This document shows, one piece after another, positions 17,731-25,649 of a stretch of 64,000 nucleotides of DNA. Positions within the stretch are counted from its first letter, which is position 1. Each line of letters begins with the position of its first letter. Made by a program: the position numbers and the translations under genes. The stretch spans positions 248,001 through 312,000 of the forward strand of contig NZ_JBFAPA010000005.1 in NCBI RefSeq assembly GCF_040675465.1, given 5' to 3'. This DNA is from Kibdelosporangium sp040675465. Lineage in GTDB: Bacteria; Actinomycetota; Actinomycetes; Mycobacteriales; Pseudonocardiaceae. Below the pieces are notes generated by a model. That model was given only the letters and a program-made list of their open reading frames with translations. It had not been told where the DNA came from and searched no databases.

Positions 17731-18392
17731 GACTGTCGTCGCACCATTTCGGTGATCCAGATCGGCGCGAACGGGGACGTGCAGTTCGGTGGCGTCGGGT
17801 AGTCCTTGAGGACTTCGAGGCGCTCGCCGATGTCGATCGCGCGGGTGCGCTGGCCGGGGTGGTCGATGCCGATCTGGGCCAGCGTGTGGTTCATCGCCCA
17901 TTGCAGGCGGTCGGGGGCCTGCTTCATCTCGGCCTCGATCACGTCGAGCAGCCCCGGCAGGTCGAGACCGTCGGGTTTCCTGGTGACGCGTTCGGTGGTC
18001 AGCGCCCAGCCGGCGCTCGCGACCACCGGATCGGGATCGTCGAACCAGGCCAGCCGCAGCTCCTCGGCGTGCGGGCTCTTCTTGACGACGTAGTTCACCA
18101 GCCAGTCGTGCACCTTGGGGGCACGCGCCTCGCGCAGCATGGTGTCCAGCTCGTCGCGCGTGAACGCCTTCGGACGGCAGACCAGCAGCGCCAGCAGCCG
18201 CGCGGCGGTGTCCCCGGTCGCCCACAGCTCGCGCGCCAGGTCCTGCTGCGTTTTCAGCCGCTTCGCGACCGCACGCAGCTTGCTGAGGTTCAGGCCGTGG
18301 TCGTCACCGCGTTTCTCGTTGGCCGCGCGCATCTTCGGGTCCTCGAGCGCGGCCAGCTCGGCCATCACCTCAGCCAGCTGGGTACCGGTCAT
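17727..18392 (-). CDS. DNA alkylation repair protein (AlkD-like, HEAT repeats)
   Basis: The product is 221 residues and all-helical. The pattern of KMRAANEKRGDDHGLNLSKLR, DEVDTMLREA-like helices and WALTTERV fits the AlkD/AlkC-type DNA glycosylase family, which removes 3-methyladenine and 7-methylguanine. ATG 18392 is the only start, because an ATG just upstream meets TGA after two codons. The carboxylesterase gene ends 14 bases upstream on the same strand. Confidence 0.8.
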   Translation of the reverse strand: MTGTQLAEVMAELAALEDPKMRAANEKRGDDHGLNLSKLRAVAKRLKTQQDLARELWATGDTAARLLALLVCRPKAFTRDELDTMLREARAPKVHDWLVNYVVKKSPHAEELRLAWFDDPDPVVASAGWALTTERVTRKPDGLDLPGLLDVIEAEMKQAPDRLQWAMNHTLAQIGIDHPGQRTRAIDIGERLEVLKDYPTPPNCTSPFAPIWITEMVRRQS

Positions 18393-18406
18393 CCCGGCAT
18401 CCTGCC

Positions 18407-19942
18407 CTACCCCGGCAAACCGGACCAGAACGCGCACTTGTGGACGGTGGCGAAATCGGTCTCGACCTGTGGCTTCGGCGGGACCAGCGACAGCAGCGGC
18501 TGGGTGGCCGGGGTGAACTTCGGCCAGACCGCGGGCGGCCTGCCGGACGCCGCGAAGGTGGTCCAGGCCTGCCGCATGGCCGCCGCCAGCCGTTCCTGAT
18601 CGGGCGACAGCGCTCCACCGATGGGCAGCTTGAACAGGTACTCCAGCTCGGTGCCGTGCGCGGCGCCCTGCGGGAAGCTGACCGGCGGGAGCAGCGGCGG
18701 CGCGTTCTCGTCGTTGAACTCGTAGCCGAACGTCGGCACGTACTTCGACAGCACCGTGTCCACCTTCAGCGCCGGGCAGGCGAAGATCGCGTCGGTGCCC
18801 ACCGCGCTTAACGCCAGCGGCGGGCTCGGGTAGGCGCTCAGCGGGTACTGCGCGGCGATGACGTTCGCGACCTGGGCGGGCACGTTGAGGACCTGCTGGA
18901 TCGAGGCGAAGTAGTTGTCCGCCGTGACCCGTTGACCTGCCAGTTCGGCCTGGGCGACGAACAGCCGCCACTCGTCGCGGTTCGACCCGTTGATCACCGG
19001 AACACGCGCGAACTGGCCGGACGCGAACGCGGTGCCGATCGACTGGGTGAGCACCTTGCCGTCGATGTTCGGCTCGTAACCGTCCTGGTTCTGGTGGGCG
19101 AGCACCGCGGCCACGGACAGGCCCCGCAGGCAGGCCGCGGACTGGTCGGCGCAGCTGGCCGCCGTGGCGAACGCCTGACCCGCGGCTTCGGCCGACTGCA
19201 GGGACCGCTGGGTCAGCGCGTAGGCGCCGCTCTGCGCGATGGCGCGGTCGAACAGTCCCCGTGCCGTCGGCGACGCGAGCTGGGAGAGCACGCTCAGGCC
19301 GCCCGCGGACTCACCGAAGATCGTCACGTTGCGCGAGTCGCCGCCGAACCGGGCGATGTTGCGTTCCACCCAGCGCAGCGCGGCCTGCTGGTCCATCAGC
19401 CCGTAGTTGCCGGACGGCCCGCCCGGCTTGTCCGCGAGGGCGGCGTGCGCCAGGAACCCGAACGCGCCGAGCCGGTAGTTGATGGTCACCACGACCGTGC
19501 CGTTGCGAACCAGTCCAGTTGGGTCGTACAGGTCACCCGACCCGCTGACCAGGCCGCCGCCGTGCAGCCACACCATCACCGGCCGGCCATACGCGGGCCT
19601 CGATGGCGTGTACACGTTGAGGTACAGGCAATCCTCGGAGTCACTCGCCCGGCCGAACGGGCCGGCCGGCTGCGCGCACGCGGCGCCGAACTTGCTGGCG
19701 TCGCGGATGCCGTGCCAGCGGGCGGCGGGCTGGGGCGGCTGCCAGCGCAACGCTCCGGTCGGCGGTGCGGCGTAAGGAATGCCGAGGAACTGGTCGCTGG
19801 AATCGGTGGCCACGCCCCGGACCAGGCCACCTGTCGTAAGCACAAGTGGTGCGTGCGGTGCCGGGCTCGCACTGGCCGTACCGGTCAGCGCCGCCGCCAG
19901 TGCGGCCACCACGACACCAAGCCTTCGCGCTCTTGGAGACAT
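18407..19942 (-). CDS. Secreted type-B carboxylesterase
   Basis: The product is 511 residues. A signal peptide (about 1-26, ending SASASP-like) precedes the carboxylesterase domain: FLGIPYAAPP, SEDCLYLNVY, the oxyanion WLHGGGLVSG, and the nucleophile serine in FGESAGGLSV; the catalytic histidine should be in GAAHGTELEY. It hydrolyses esters outside the cell. The frame is open upstream, but ATG 19942 has AAGGAG seven bases ahead and directly precedes the signal peptide. It is unrelated to the neighbouring broken esterase. Confidence 0.92.
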   Translation of the reverse strand: MSPRARRLGVVVAALAAALTGTASASPAPHAPLVLTTGGLVRGVATDSSDQFLGIPYAAPPTGALRWQPPQPAARWHGIRDASKFGAACAQPAGPFGRASDSEDCLYLNVYTPSRPAYGRPVMVWLHGGGLVSGSGDLYDPTGLVRNGTVVVTINYRLGAFGFLAHAALADKPGGPSGNYGLMDQQAALRWVERNIARFGGDSRNVTIFGESAGGLSVLSQLASPTARGLFDRAIAQSGAYALTQRSLQSAEAAGQAFATAASCADQSAACLRGLSVAAVLAHQNQDGYEPNIDGKVLTQSIGTAFASGQFARVPVINGSNRDEWRLFVAQAELAGQRVTADNYFASIQQVLNVPAQVANVIAAQYPLSAYPSPPLALSAVGTDAIFACPALKVDTVLSKYVPTFGYEFNDENAPPLLPPVSFPQGAAHGTELEYLFKLPIGGALSPDQERLAAAMRQAWTTFAASGRPPAVWPKFTPATQPLLSLVPPKPQVETDFATVHKCAFWSGLPG

Positions 19943-20201
19943 CCCCAGGCTCCTTCTTGCGAACGTCGGCGGATACCCCACCTTGGCAGGACCGCCGGAC
20001 GTTGAGAAGGGGTCAATCGGGGCGGGAGTTCTCCTGGTCGTCGGTCGCGTCCTGCTGCCCGTAGACGCGCTCGATGACGTCAGAACAACGCCATTGCGGG
20101 AAGTCCGGGTGTTCCCCCGTCCGGTCCGTGCTCGTTTGGAATGATCAGGCGGGGGGTAGCCGGACCGGAAGAGAGTCATCCCTTCGGAGAGGGAGCAGGC
20201 T

Positions 20202-20417
20202 ATGAGCGACGTGAACTTCCTCTACCGCCTCCGCGACATCTACCGGATCATCGACTGTTCCCTGGACGCCCGTGACCCCAAGATGTTCCACCGGGCCTGC
20301 AAGCAACTGCGAGAGGCCCTCGGCCGGGTGCAGGTTCTGATCGACGGCGCGTCGGTCGCCGACATCGTGTTGAACCAGCCACCGCACCCCGAGCCGAGCA
20401 CCTCCGGCATGGCGTAG
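20202..20417 (+). CDS. Small hypothetical protein, 71 residues
   Basis: A clear ribosome-binding site (GGAGAGGGAG) sits before ATG 20202. The sequence is helical and hydrophilic (YRLRDIYRIIDCSLDARD, KQLREALGRVQVLID). No family is recognised. It stands alone between the esterase promoter region and the LspA-like gene. Confidence 0.6.
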   Translation: MSDVNFLYRLRDIYRIIDCSLDARDPKMFHRACKQLREALGRVQVLIDGASVADIVLNQPPHPEPSTSGMA

Positions 20418-20626
20418 GTGGCTTCCCAGGCGGACATGGGATAAACACCTGCCCCCTAACGGGACCACAACAGGTTTATAACGGCACGGCCCGGGGGATC
20501 CTCGCGGTACGGCAGTCGATCCGTCCGGGCCGGTCGCCGGAAGTGCCGCCCGGCCGCGATGCCGACGTTCCCGAGCGCGCTTTTCCTTGGTGCGCCGGGA
20601 TTTCCGGTATCCAGCAGGGAGGCGCG

Positions 20627-21304
20627 ATGACCCATGCCCGGGTCGACGGGCGGCAGCAGTCCGCTCGTCTACAGTGGACAGTGTTCGCCCTCGTCGCGGT
20701 CATCCTCACCGATCAGGCGACCAAGTGGTGGGCCTGGCGGGAAGTGCCGCACGCGCGGATCAACTTCGGCGGCGACCCCCTGGTCAGCCCGGCGGTCGAC
20801 CGCTGGTACGCCGGCCCGGTGAGCGGCGCGGTGCTCGACTTCCTCGGCGCCGTCGTGCTCGTCCTCGCCGTGTTCGCCTTCCTGCGCAGGCGGCATCCGG
20901 TGGTGCTGCGGGCATCCGCCGCCCTCGCGATCGGCGGCTGGATCAGCAACCTCCTTGACCGGCTTGGCATGCACCGGCTGACCGCGCCGGGCAGCGTCCG
21001 CGGCGCCGTCGACTTCGTCCCGATCGGCCGGTACTACTTCAACGTCGCGGACTTCTTCATCATCGGCGCCACGCTCGTGTTCGTCGGTGCCCGCATATAC
21101 CGTTGGGCCACAACGAGTCTGCCCGCCGTCCGGCCCGAGAAGACCGGCACCCCGGCAACAATGCGGCTGCCCGCGCGCATGGGGGCGGTCACCGGCCTCA
21201 CCGCCCTGGTCGTCGCCGTGACGCTCGGCGCGGCCCACTACGGCGGTGTCACCGTGCCGCCGCAGCTCGACCACAGCACCCGCGTCCCGGCAACCACGAG
21301 CTGA
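20627..21304 (+). CDS. Signal peptidase II (LspA)-like membrane protein
   Basis: The product is 225 residues. LspA features are the N-terminal DQATK, SNLLDRLG (first catalytic aspartate) and FNVADFFII (second aspartate), within four membrane helices. The usual NxGAAF motif is not seen, and a C-terminal extension of about 50 residues adds a fifth hydrophobic helix (GLTALVVAVTLGAAHYGG). It may process lipoprotein signal peptides or be a specialised paralogue. ATG 20627 follows GGGAGG; the frame is open further upstream. Confidence 0.82.
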   Translation: MTHARVDGRQQSARLQWTVFALVAVILTDQATKWWAWREVPHARINFGGDPLVSPAVDRWYAGPVSGAVLDFLGAVVLVLAVFAFLRRRHPVVLRASAALAIGGWISNLLDRLGMHRLTAPGSVRGAVDFVPIGRYYFNVADFFIIGATLVFVGARIYRWATTSLPAVRPEKTGTPATMRLPARMGAVTGLTALVVAVTLGAAHYGGVTVPPQLDHSTRVPATTS

Positions 21305-21379
21305 CGCCCGTTTCGAGCGATTCCAGCCGGGTAGCCGCTCGCGAGGCCGGGAGACTCCCGGACCGCGCAGGGAGGACTC

Positions 21380-21832
21380 ATGTCCCAGACGCAACGTGTC
21401 ACCCGAACCCCGGTCCAGGCGGCGGCTCTGGTCGTCGGGATCGTATTCCTGGTGGTGGGGATCGCCGGGTTCATCCCCGGCATCACCACGAACTACGACA
21501 CCATGACGTTCGCCGGACACCACTCCGAGGCCCAGTTGCTGGGCTTGTTCAACGTCTCGATCCTGCACAACCTGGTGCACCTCGCCTTCGGGGTGGCCGG
21601 GATCGCGATGGCGCGGACGGCTTCGGCCGCTCGCGCGTTCCTGATCGGCGGCGGCGTGATCTACCTGGTTCTGTGGATCTACGGCCTGGTGATCGACATG
21701 AACAGCGCCGCCAACTTCGTCCCGCTCGACGACGCGGACAACTGGCTGCACCTGGTGCTGGGCATCGGCATGATCGCGCTGGGCATCCTGCTGAGCCGCC
21801 CCGCGCGTGCATCCCGCATGACGCAACGCTGA
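21380..21832 (+). CDS. DUF4383 membrane protein
   Basis: The product is 150 residues with four membrane helices. Family signatures are the first helix followed by GFIPGITTNY, then LLGLFNVSILHNLVHLAFGV and a final NWLHLVLGIGMIALG. Function is unknown; such genes are common in actinomycetes near stress loci. GGGAGGACTC precedes ATG 21380. Confidence 0.9.
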   Translation: MSQTQRVTRTPVQAAALVVGIVFLVVGIAGFIPGITTNYDTMTFAGHHSEAQLLGLFNVSILHNLVHLAFGVAGIAMARTASAARAFLIGGGVIYLVLWIYGLVIDMNSAANFVPLDDADNWLHLVLGIGMIALGILLSRPARASRMTQR

Positions 21833-21877
21833 TCCGGGCTGGTGCGTAGCCGCTGCACACGCGGGTAATCGGCAGGT

Positions 21878-22918
21878 GTGACGGACAAGCCGAGCCGAGC
21901 CGTGGTGCAGCGGCAGCGCGCTCGCCGGGCCAATGGCGAGGGTGCCGCCGAGCCGGGCGCGGTGGGGCACAGCGACTTCAACGGACCCACCGAGGACGAG
22001 CTGGCGGCGCTCGACGCGATCAAGGACACCGGCCGCTGGACGGTCGGCGGTCAGGAGGTCCGGCTGACCAACCTCGGCAAGGTCCTGTTCCCCGCCGATC
22101 CGCCGATCACCAAACGGGAACTGGTCCGGTACTACGCCACGATCGCCCCGTTCATGCTGCCGTACCTGGCCGACCGCCCGGTGAACGGCCACCGCTACCC
22201 CGACGGCGTCGAGCAACCCGGGTTCTGGCACAAGGAAGTGCCGGGTCACGCCCCGAAGTGGTTGACCCAGTGGCACAACAGGAACGCCGACGAGGACGAG
22301 ACGCAGTGCTACGCGGTCCTCGACAGCGTGCCCGCGCTGGTGTGGATGGCGAACTTCGGGGCGATCGAACTGCACCCGTGGACGTCGAGCCTGACCGATG
22401 TCCAGCAGCCGACGTGGGCGCTGGTGGACATCGACCCGGGGGCGCGCACCTCGTTCGACGAGGTTCTGGTGCTCGCCAGGCTGTACCGGACGGCCCTGGA
22501 CCACCTCGGTGTGACCGGCATGCCGAAAGTGACGGGGCAGCGCGGCATTCAGGTCTGGATACCGGTGCGGCCGGGCTACACGTTCGACGACACCAGGCAG
22601 TGGGTGAAGAAGGTCTCCCGCGCCGTGGGGCACACGGTTCCCGACCTCGTCAGCTGGCAGTGGTACCGCGACGACCGGGCCGGGCTGGCCCGGCTGGACT
22701 ACACCCAGAACGCCATCAACAAGACCCTCGTCGCACCGTTCAGCGTGCGACCGAAGCCCACCGCGCCGGTGTCCGTGCCGATCACGTGGGACGAGCTCGA
22801 CGATCCCGGCCTGCGCCCGGATCGCTGGACCGTTCGCACCGTGCTCGACCGCGTCGGCCGGACCGGCGATCCGCTGGCCCCGCTGATCGGCATGGCCCAG
22901 GACCTACCGAAGCTCTAG
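21878..22918 (+). CDS. LigD-type primase-polymerase domain protein
   Basis: The product is 346 residues. The core matches the polymerase domain of LigD: LTNLGKVLFP, HRYPDGVEQPGFWHKEVP, WMANFGAIELHPWTS, the metal-site DIDPG, and later TGQRGIQVWIPV. In non-homologous end joining this domain fills gaps with ribonucleotides. Here it is a stand-alone protein with a roughly 50-residue Arg/Gly-rich N-terminal extension and no ligase or Ku gene next to it. It ends convergently, overlapping the next gene by 15 bases. Confidence 0.88.
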   Translation: MTDKPSRAVVQRQRARRANGEGAAEPGAVGHSDFNGPTEDELAALDAIKDTGRWTVGGQEVRLTNLGKVLFPADPPITKRELVRYYATIAPFMLPYLADRPVNGHRYPDGVEQPGFWHKEVPGHAPKWLTQWHNRNADEDETQCYAVLDSVPALVWMANFGAIELHPWTSSLTDVQQPTWALVDIDPGARTSFDEVLVLARLYRTALDHLGVTGMPKVTGQRGIQVWIPVRPGYTFDDTRQWVKKVSRAVGHTVPDLVSWQWYRDDRAGLARLDYTQNAINKTLVAPFSVRPKPTAPVSVPITWDELDDPGLRPDRWTVRTVLDRVGRTGDPLAPLIGMAQDLPKL

Positions 22919-23386
22919 CGCCTCGACGCCCGCGCGCACGCGGTATGGTTCCAGGGTCCGCAGCTGGTGCTCGGCCCGGTCGATCAGCGCGTCGAAGTCG
23001 ATGTCCGGCAGGGACGTCCCGAGCCCGGCCAGGTCGCGCAGCGTCCCCCACAGCTGCTTCTTGCCCTGGAGGCCCATCACCAGGAACTCGAGCTCCTCGA
23101 ACCGGCTCAGCGGCGAGTACGAGGCCAGCCGCCCGTTCGGCTTGAGCCGGCCGATCCGCTCGGCCACCATCACCATGCCCACCTTGACCGGGTCCGGCCG
23201 GATCCCGAGCCTGCGCATGATGGTCCGGAACGTGTCGACGTCCTCGGCGATCTCCGCCGACACCAGCTCGAGTGCCCGGCCGAGTTCGGAATCCTGGTTG
23301 CTGCCCCGCGAACGGCGCGCCAGCTCCCGCCAGGCCACGCCGAGCGCGAGCTGGTCCTTCAGGTAGATACCGAGAAAGTTGGTCAC
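22904..23386 (-). CDS. Conserved helical protein of unknown function (ferritin-like-bundle appearance)
   Basis: The product is 160 residues, almost all helical with regularly spaced acidic residues (ELVSAEIAEDVDTFRTIMRR). It looks like an actinobacterial helical-bundle protein, but no metal ligands can be assigned. GTG 23386 overlaps the stop of the upstream STAS gene in a GTGA, so translation is probably coupled. It is the last gene of an MFS-STAS-bundle operon. Confidence 0.7.
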   Translation of the reverse strand: MTNFLGIYLKDQLALGVAWRELARRSRGSNQDSELGRALELVSAEIAEDVDTFRTIMRRLGIRPDPVKVGMVMVAERIGRLKPNGRLASYSPLSRFEELEFLVMGLQGKKQLWGTLRDLAGLGTSLPDIDFDALIDRAEHQLRTLEPYRVRAGVEALELR

Positions 23387-23784
23387 CCCGACGGCGTACC
23401 CGTCCCGCGGGCATCGAACCGGGTCAGGCAGGCGATCATGGCCGAAGGCATGCTGGGGTGGATGTTGAGCGCGCCCGTGGCCTCGGTGAGCCGCAACAGC
23501 CGCACCATGTGCGGGGTTGACGCGACGGTCAGCATCCGGCGGCCGCTGCCGGCCAGCCGCTTGGTGTGTTCCAGCAGCACCCGGATCCCGGCCGCGCCCA
23601 TCAGCGTGACCTCGCTCAGGTCCACGATGAGATACCGGCTGGCGACCGGCATCCGGGTGCGCAGCTGGTGGTCCAGGGTGCGGCTGCTGTCGGCATCGAC
23701 CTCGCCGGACAGGCGCACCACCGTCGTCAGATCGCCGGGCTGCGAAACCGTTGTGATCCGCAGCGTCCTTCCCGTACCGGGCAC
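23383..23784 (-). CDS. STAS-domain anti-sigma-factor-antagonist-like protein without phospho-acceptor serine
   Basis: The product is 133 residues: one STAS domain with VVRLSGEVD and YLIVDLSEVTLMGAAGIRVLL. In SpoIIAA/RsbV relatives this loop reads D-S-S-G, with a serine phosphorylated by the anti-sigma kinase. Here both positions are alanine (64 and 65), so it cannot be switched off that way. It starts at GTG 23784, 36 bases after the transporter stop, and is coupled to the next gene. Confidence 0.85.
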   Translation of the reverse strand: MPGTGRTLRITTVSQPGDLTTVVRLSGEVDADSSRTLDHQLRTRMPVASRYLIVDLSEVTLMGAAGIRVLLEHTKRLAGSGRRMLTVASTPHMVRLLRLTEATGALNIHPSMPSAMIACLTRFDARGTGTPSG

Positions 23785-23820
23785 AGGTCCCGTGTACCCG
23801 GCTGTCGGGTCGCGAACCCT

Positions 23821-25395
23821 TCAGACCCAGATCAAGTGCCGCACATGGGGTTTCGCACCGGGCAAGAGCATGCCGCGGGCTTCGGTTTCGAGGTCCCGGT
23901 CGCCAACGGTGCCGCGCTCGACATGCTGGCGCCAGTGTTCGTGCCAGGTCGCCACGGTGAACGTCTCCACGAACAGGCACCTGTCGCCGGTGTCCTGGAA
24001 CAGACCCCACAAGGTCGCGCCGGTTCGCCGGCGCGAGCGGCGCATGCGTTGCCGCATCAGCCGGCCGAAGGTCTCGGCGTGCGCCGGTTCGACCGGCCAC
24101 TCCACCATGACGAGCACCGGGCCGGCCTCGGAGTCCACGCTCATCGCGCCGGCCGGCTCCGGCCAGTGCCGCACGGCGGTCACGTCGAACCGGGCCTCCG
24201 GCAACGGAAGCGCTCGCACGCTGATCAGGGTCGCGACGAGCAGCCCGGCCGCCGGGATGACGAATGCCGCGGTGAGGCTGCCTTCCGCGACGGCTCCCCA
24301 GCCCAGCGCACCCAGCGCCTGGCCACCCATGAACACGAACTGCATGTAGGCCAACGCCCTGGCGCGGGTCCACGCCGGGAGCAGCATCTGGGCGGTGGCG
24401 CTGAGGGTCGACTGCACGCCGATCCACGCGATGCCGGCCACCAGCAGCACGCCCACGACCACGATGGTGGAGCCGGACAGTCCGACGGCCATCATGGTTC
24501 CGCCGAAGACGGCCATGGCGAGGTTCACCATCGCGCCCGTGCCGATCCGGTCACGCAGTCCCGGGACGACCACCGTACCGATGACAGCGCCGAGACCGAC
24601 GCCGGCCAGCAGCAACCCGTAGCCGCCCGCGCTGAGTCCCAGCTGGTCGCGTGCCACCGCGGGCAACAGCGCCCACAGACCGCTGGCGAACACCATGAAC
24701 AGGGCGGACCGGGCGAGCACCGTCGCGAACCGGGGCGCGTTGCGGATGTAGCGCAGCCCCGCCCTGGTCGCGCTGAGGATGTGCTCGCTGCCCAGCGGGC
24801 GGCGGTCGGGCGGCCGGTCCCAGCGGTACAGCACGAGCAACACACCGAAGAACGAGACGGCGTTGAACGCGAACGTGGCCGCCGGGCCGACTGCCGCGAT
24901 CAGCGCACCGCCCAGGGCCGGTCCGGCCGCGCGGGCCAGGTTCATGTTGGCGCCGTTGAGCATCGCGGCCAGCGGGATCTCGTCGCGCGGCACGAGTTCG
25001 GGCTGGATCGCCTGGTACGACGGCACCGACACGGCCTGCCCGACCGCCATCACGCCGATCAGCAGGAGCAGCAGCCACGGCGTCATGAGGTGCACGGCGG
25101 TCAGGATGGCGAGCGCTCCGGCGCCCACGCCCATGAACGCCTGCCCGGTCAGCAGGAGGCGGCGCCGGTCGACGATGTCGCCGAGTGCTCCGGAGGGAAC
25201 CACCAACAGGAACACCGGCAGCGTGGTGGCGGTCTGCACGAGGGCCACCGCCAGCTCGCCACCGCCGAGGTCGCCCATCAGCCACTGCGCCCCGACCGTC
25301 TGCGCCCACGTGCCCACGTTCGCCACGAACTGCGCCGTCCACAGAGCGCGGAACGCCCGGCGGCGCAGCGGCGCCCACGCCGGCAACGCCACCAT
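23821..25395 (-). CDS. MFS transporter (MFS_3/EntS-like) with C-terminal monooxygenase-like domain
   Basis: The product is 524 residues. Residues about 10-400 form 12 membrane helices of the major facilitator superfamily (GALGDIVDRRRLLLTGQ between helices 2 and 3). Residues about 415-524 are a cytoplasmic alpha/beta domain (VMVEWPVEPAHAETFGRL, WHEHWRQHVERGT) typical of the PF05977-type exporters. It probably exports a small molecule or siderophore. ATG 25395 has GGAGGGA upstream; the frame is open beyond it. Confidence 0.88.
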   Translation of the reverse strand: MVALPAWAPLRRRAFRALWTAQFVANVGTWAQTVGAQWLMGDLGGGELAVALVQTATTLPVFLLVVPSGALGDIVDRRRLLLTGQAFMGVGAGALAILTAVHLMTPWLLLLLIGVMAVGQAVSVPSYQAIQPELVPRDEIPLAAMLNGANMNLARAAGPALGGALIAAVGPAATFAFNAVSFFGVLLVLYRWDRPPDRRPLGSEHILSATRAGLRYIRNAPRFATVLARSALFMVFASGLWALLPAVARDQLGLSAGGYGLLLAGVGLGAVIGTVVVPGLRDRIGTGAMVNLAMAVFGGTMMAVGLSGSTIVVVGVLLVAGIAWIGVQSTLSATAQMLLPAWTRARALAYMQFVFMGGQALGALGWGAVAEGSLTAAFVIPAAGLLVATLISVRALPLPEARFDVTAVRHWPEPAGAMSVDSEAGPVLVMVEWPVEPAHAETFGRLMRQRMRRSRRRTGATLWGLFQDTGDRCLFVETFTVATWHEHWRQHVERGTVGDRDLETEARGMLLPGAKPHVRHLIWV

Positions 25396-25649
25396 CGGCC
25401 ACTCCCTCCGTATCTCCGGGCCAGGTACCCAGTTGTACGGGAGGTATTCGGTGATACCGGCGGCGGAAGGACATGACGGCCACGACTGTCCATTGCGGAC
25501 CGGTCGGCCGGCGGAATGATCCGTCGCGCACGAAAGCGCACCAGAAAGAGGGATTCGACCATTCGGACTAAGCGACTCGGCCCACGACGCCATCACGGTT
25601 TCCCGGTAAAGTCCCGCCATTACGAATGTCACCGAGAGGGGACGACCGG

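Noticed and set aside
22904..24427. 507-codon minus-strand frame
   Set aside because: Only its last 160 codons (from GTG 23386) are real; the rest is out of frame with the STAS and MFS genes on the same strand.
23566..25476. 636-codon plus-strand frame
   Set aside because: His/Arg/Gly-rich shadow of the MFS transporter on the opposite strand.
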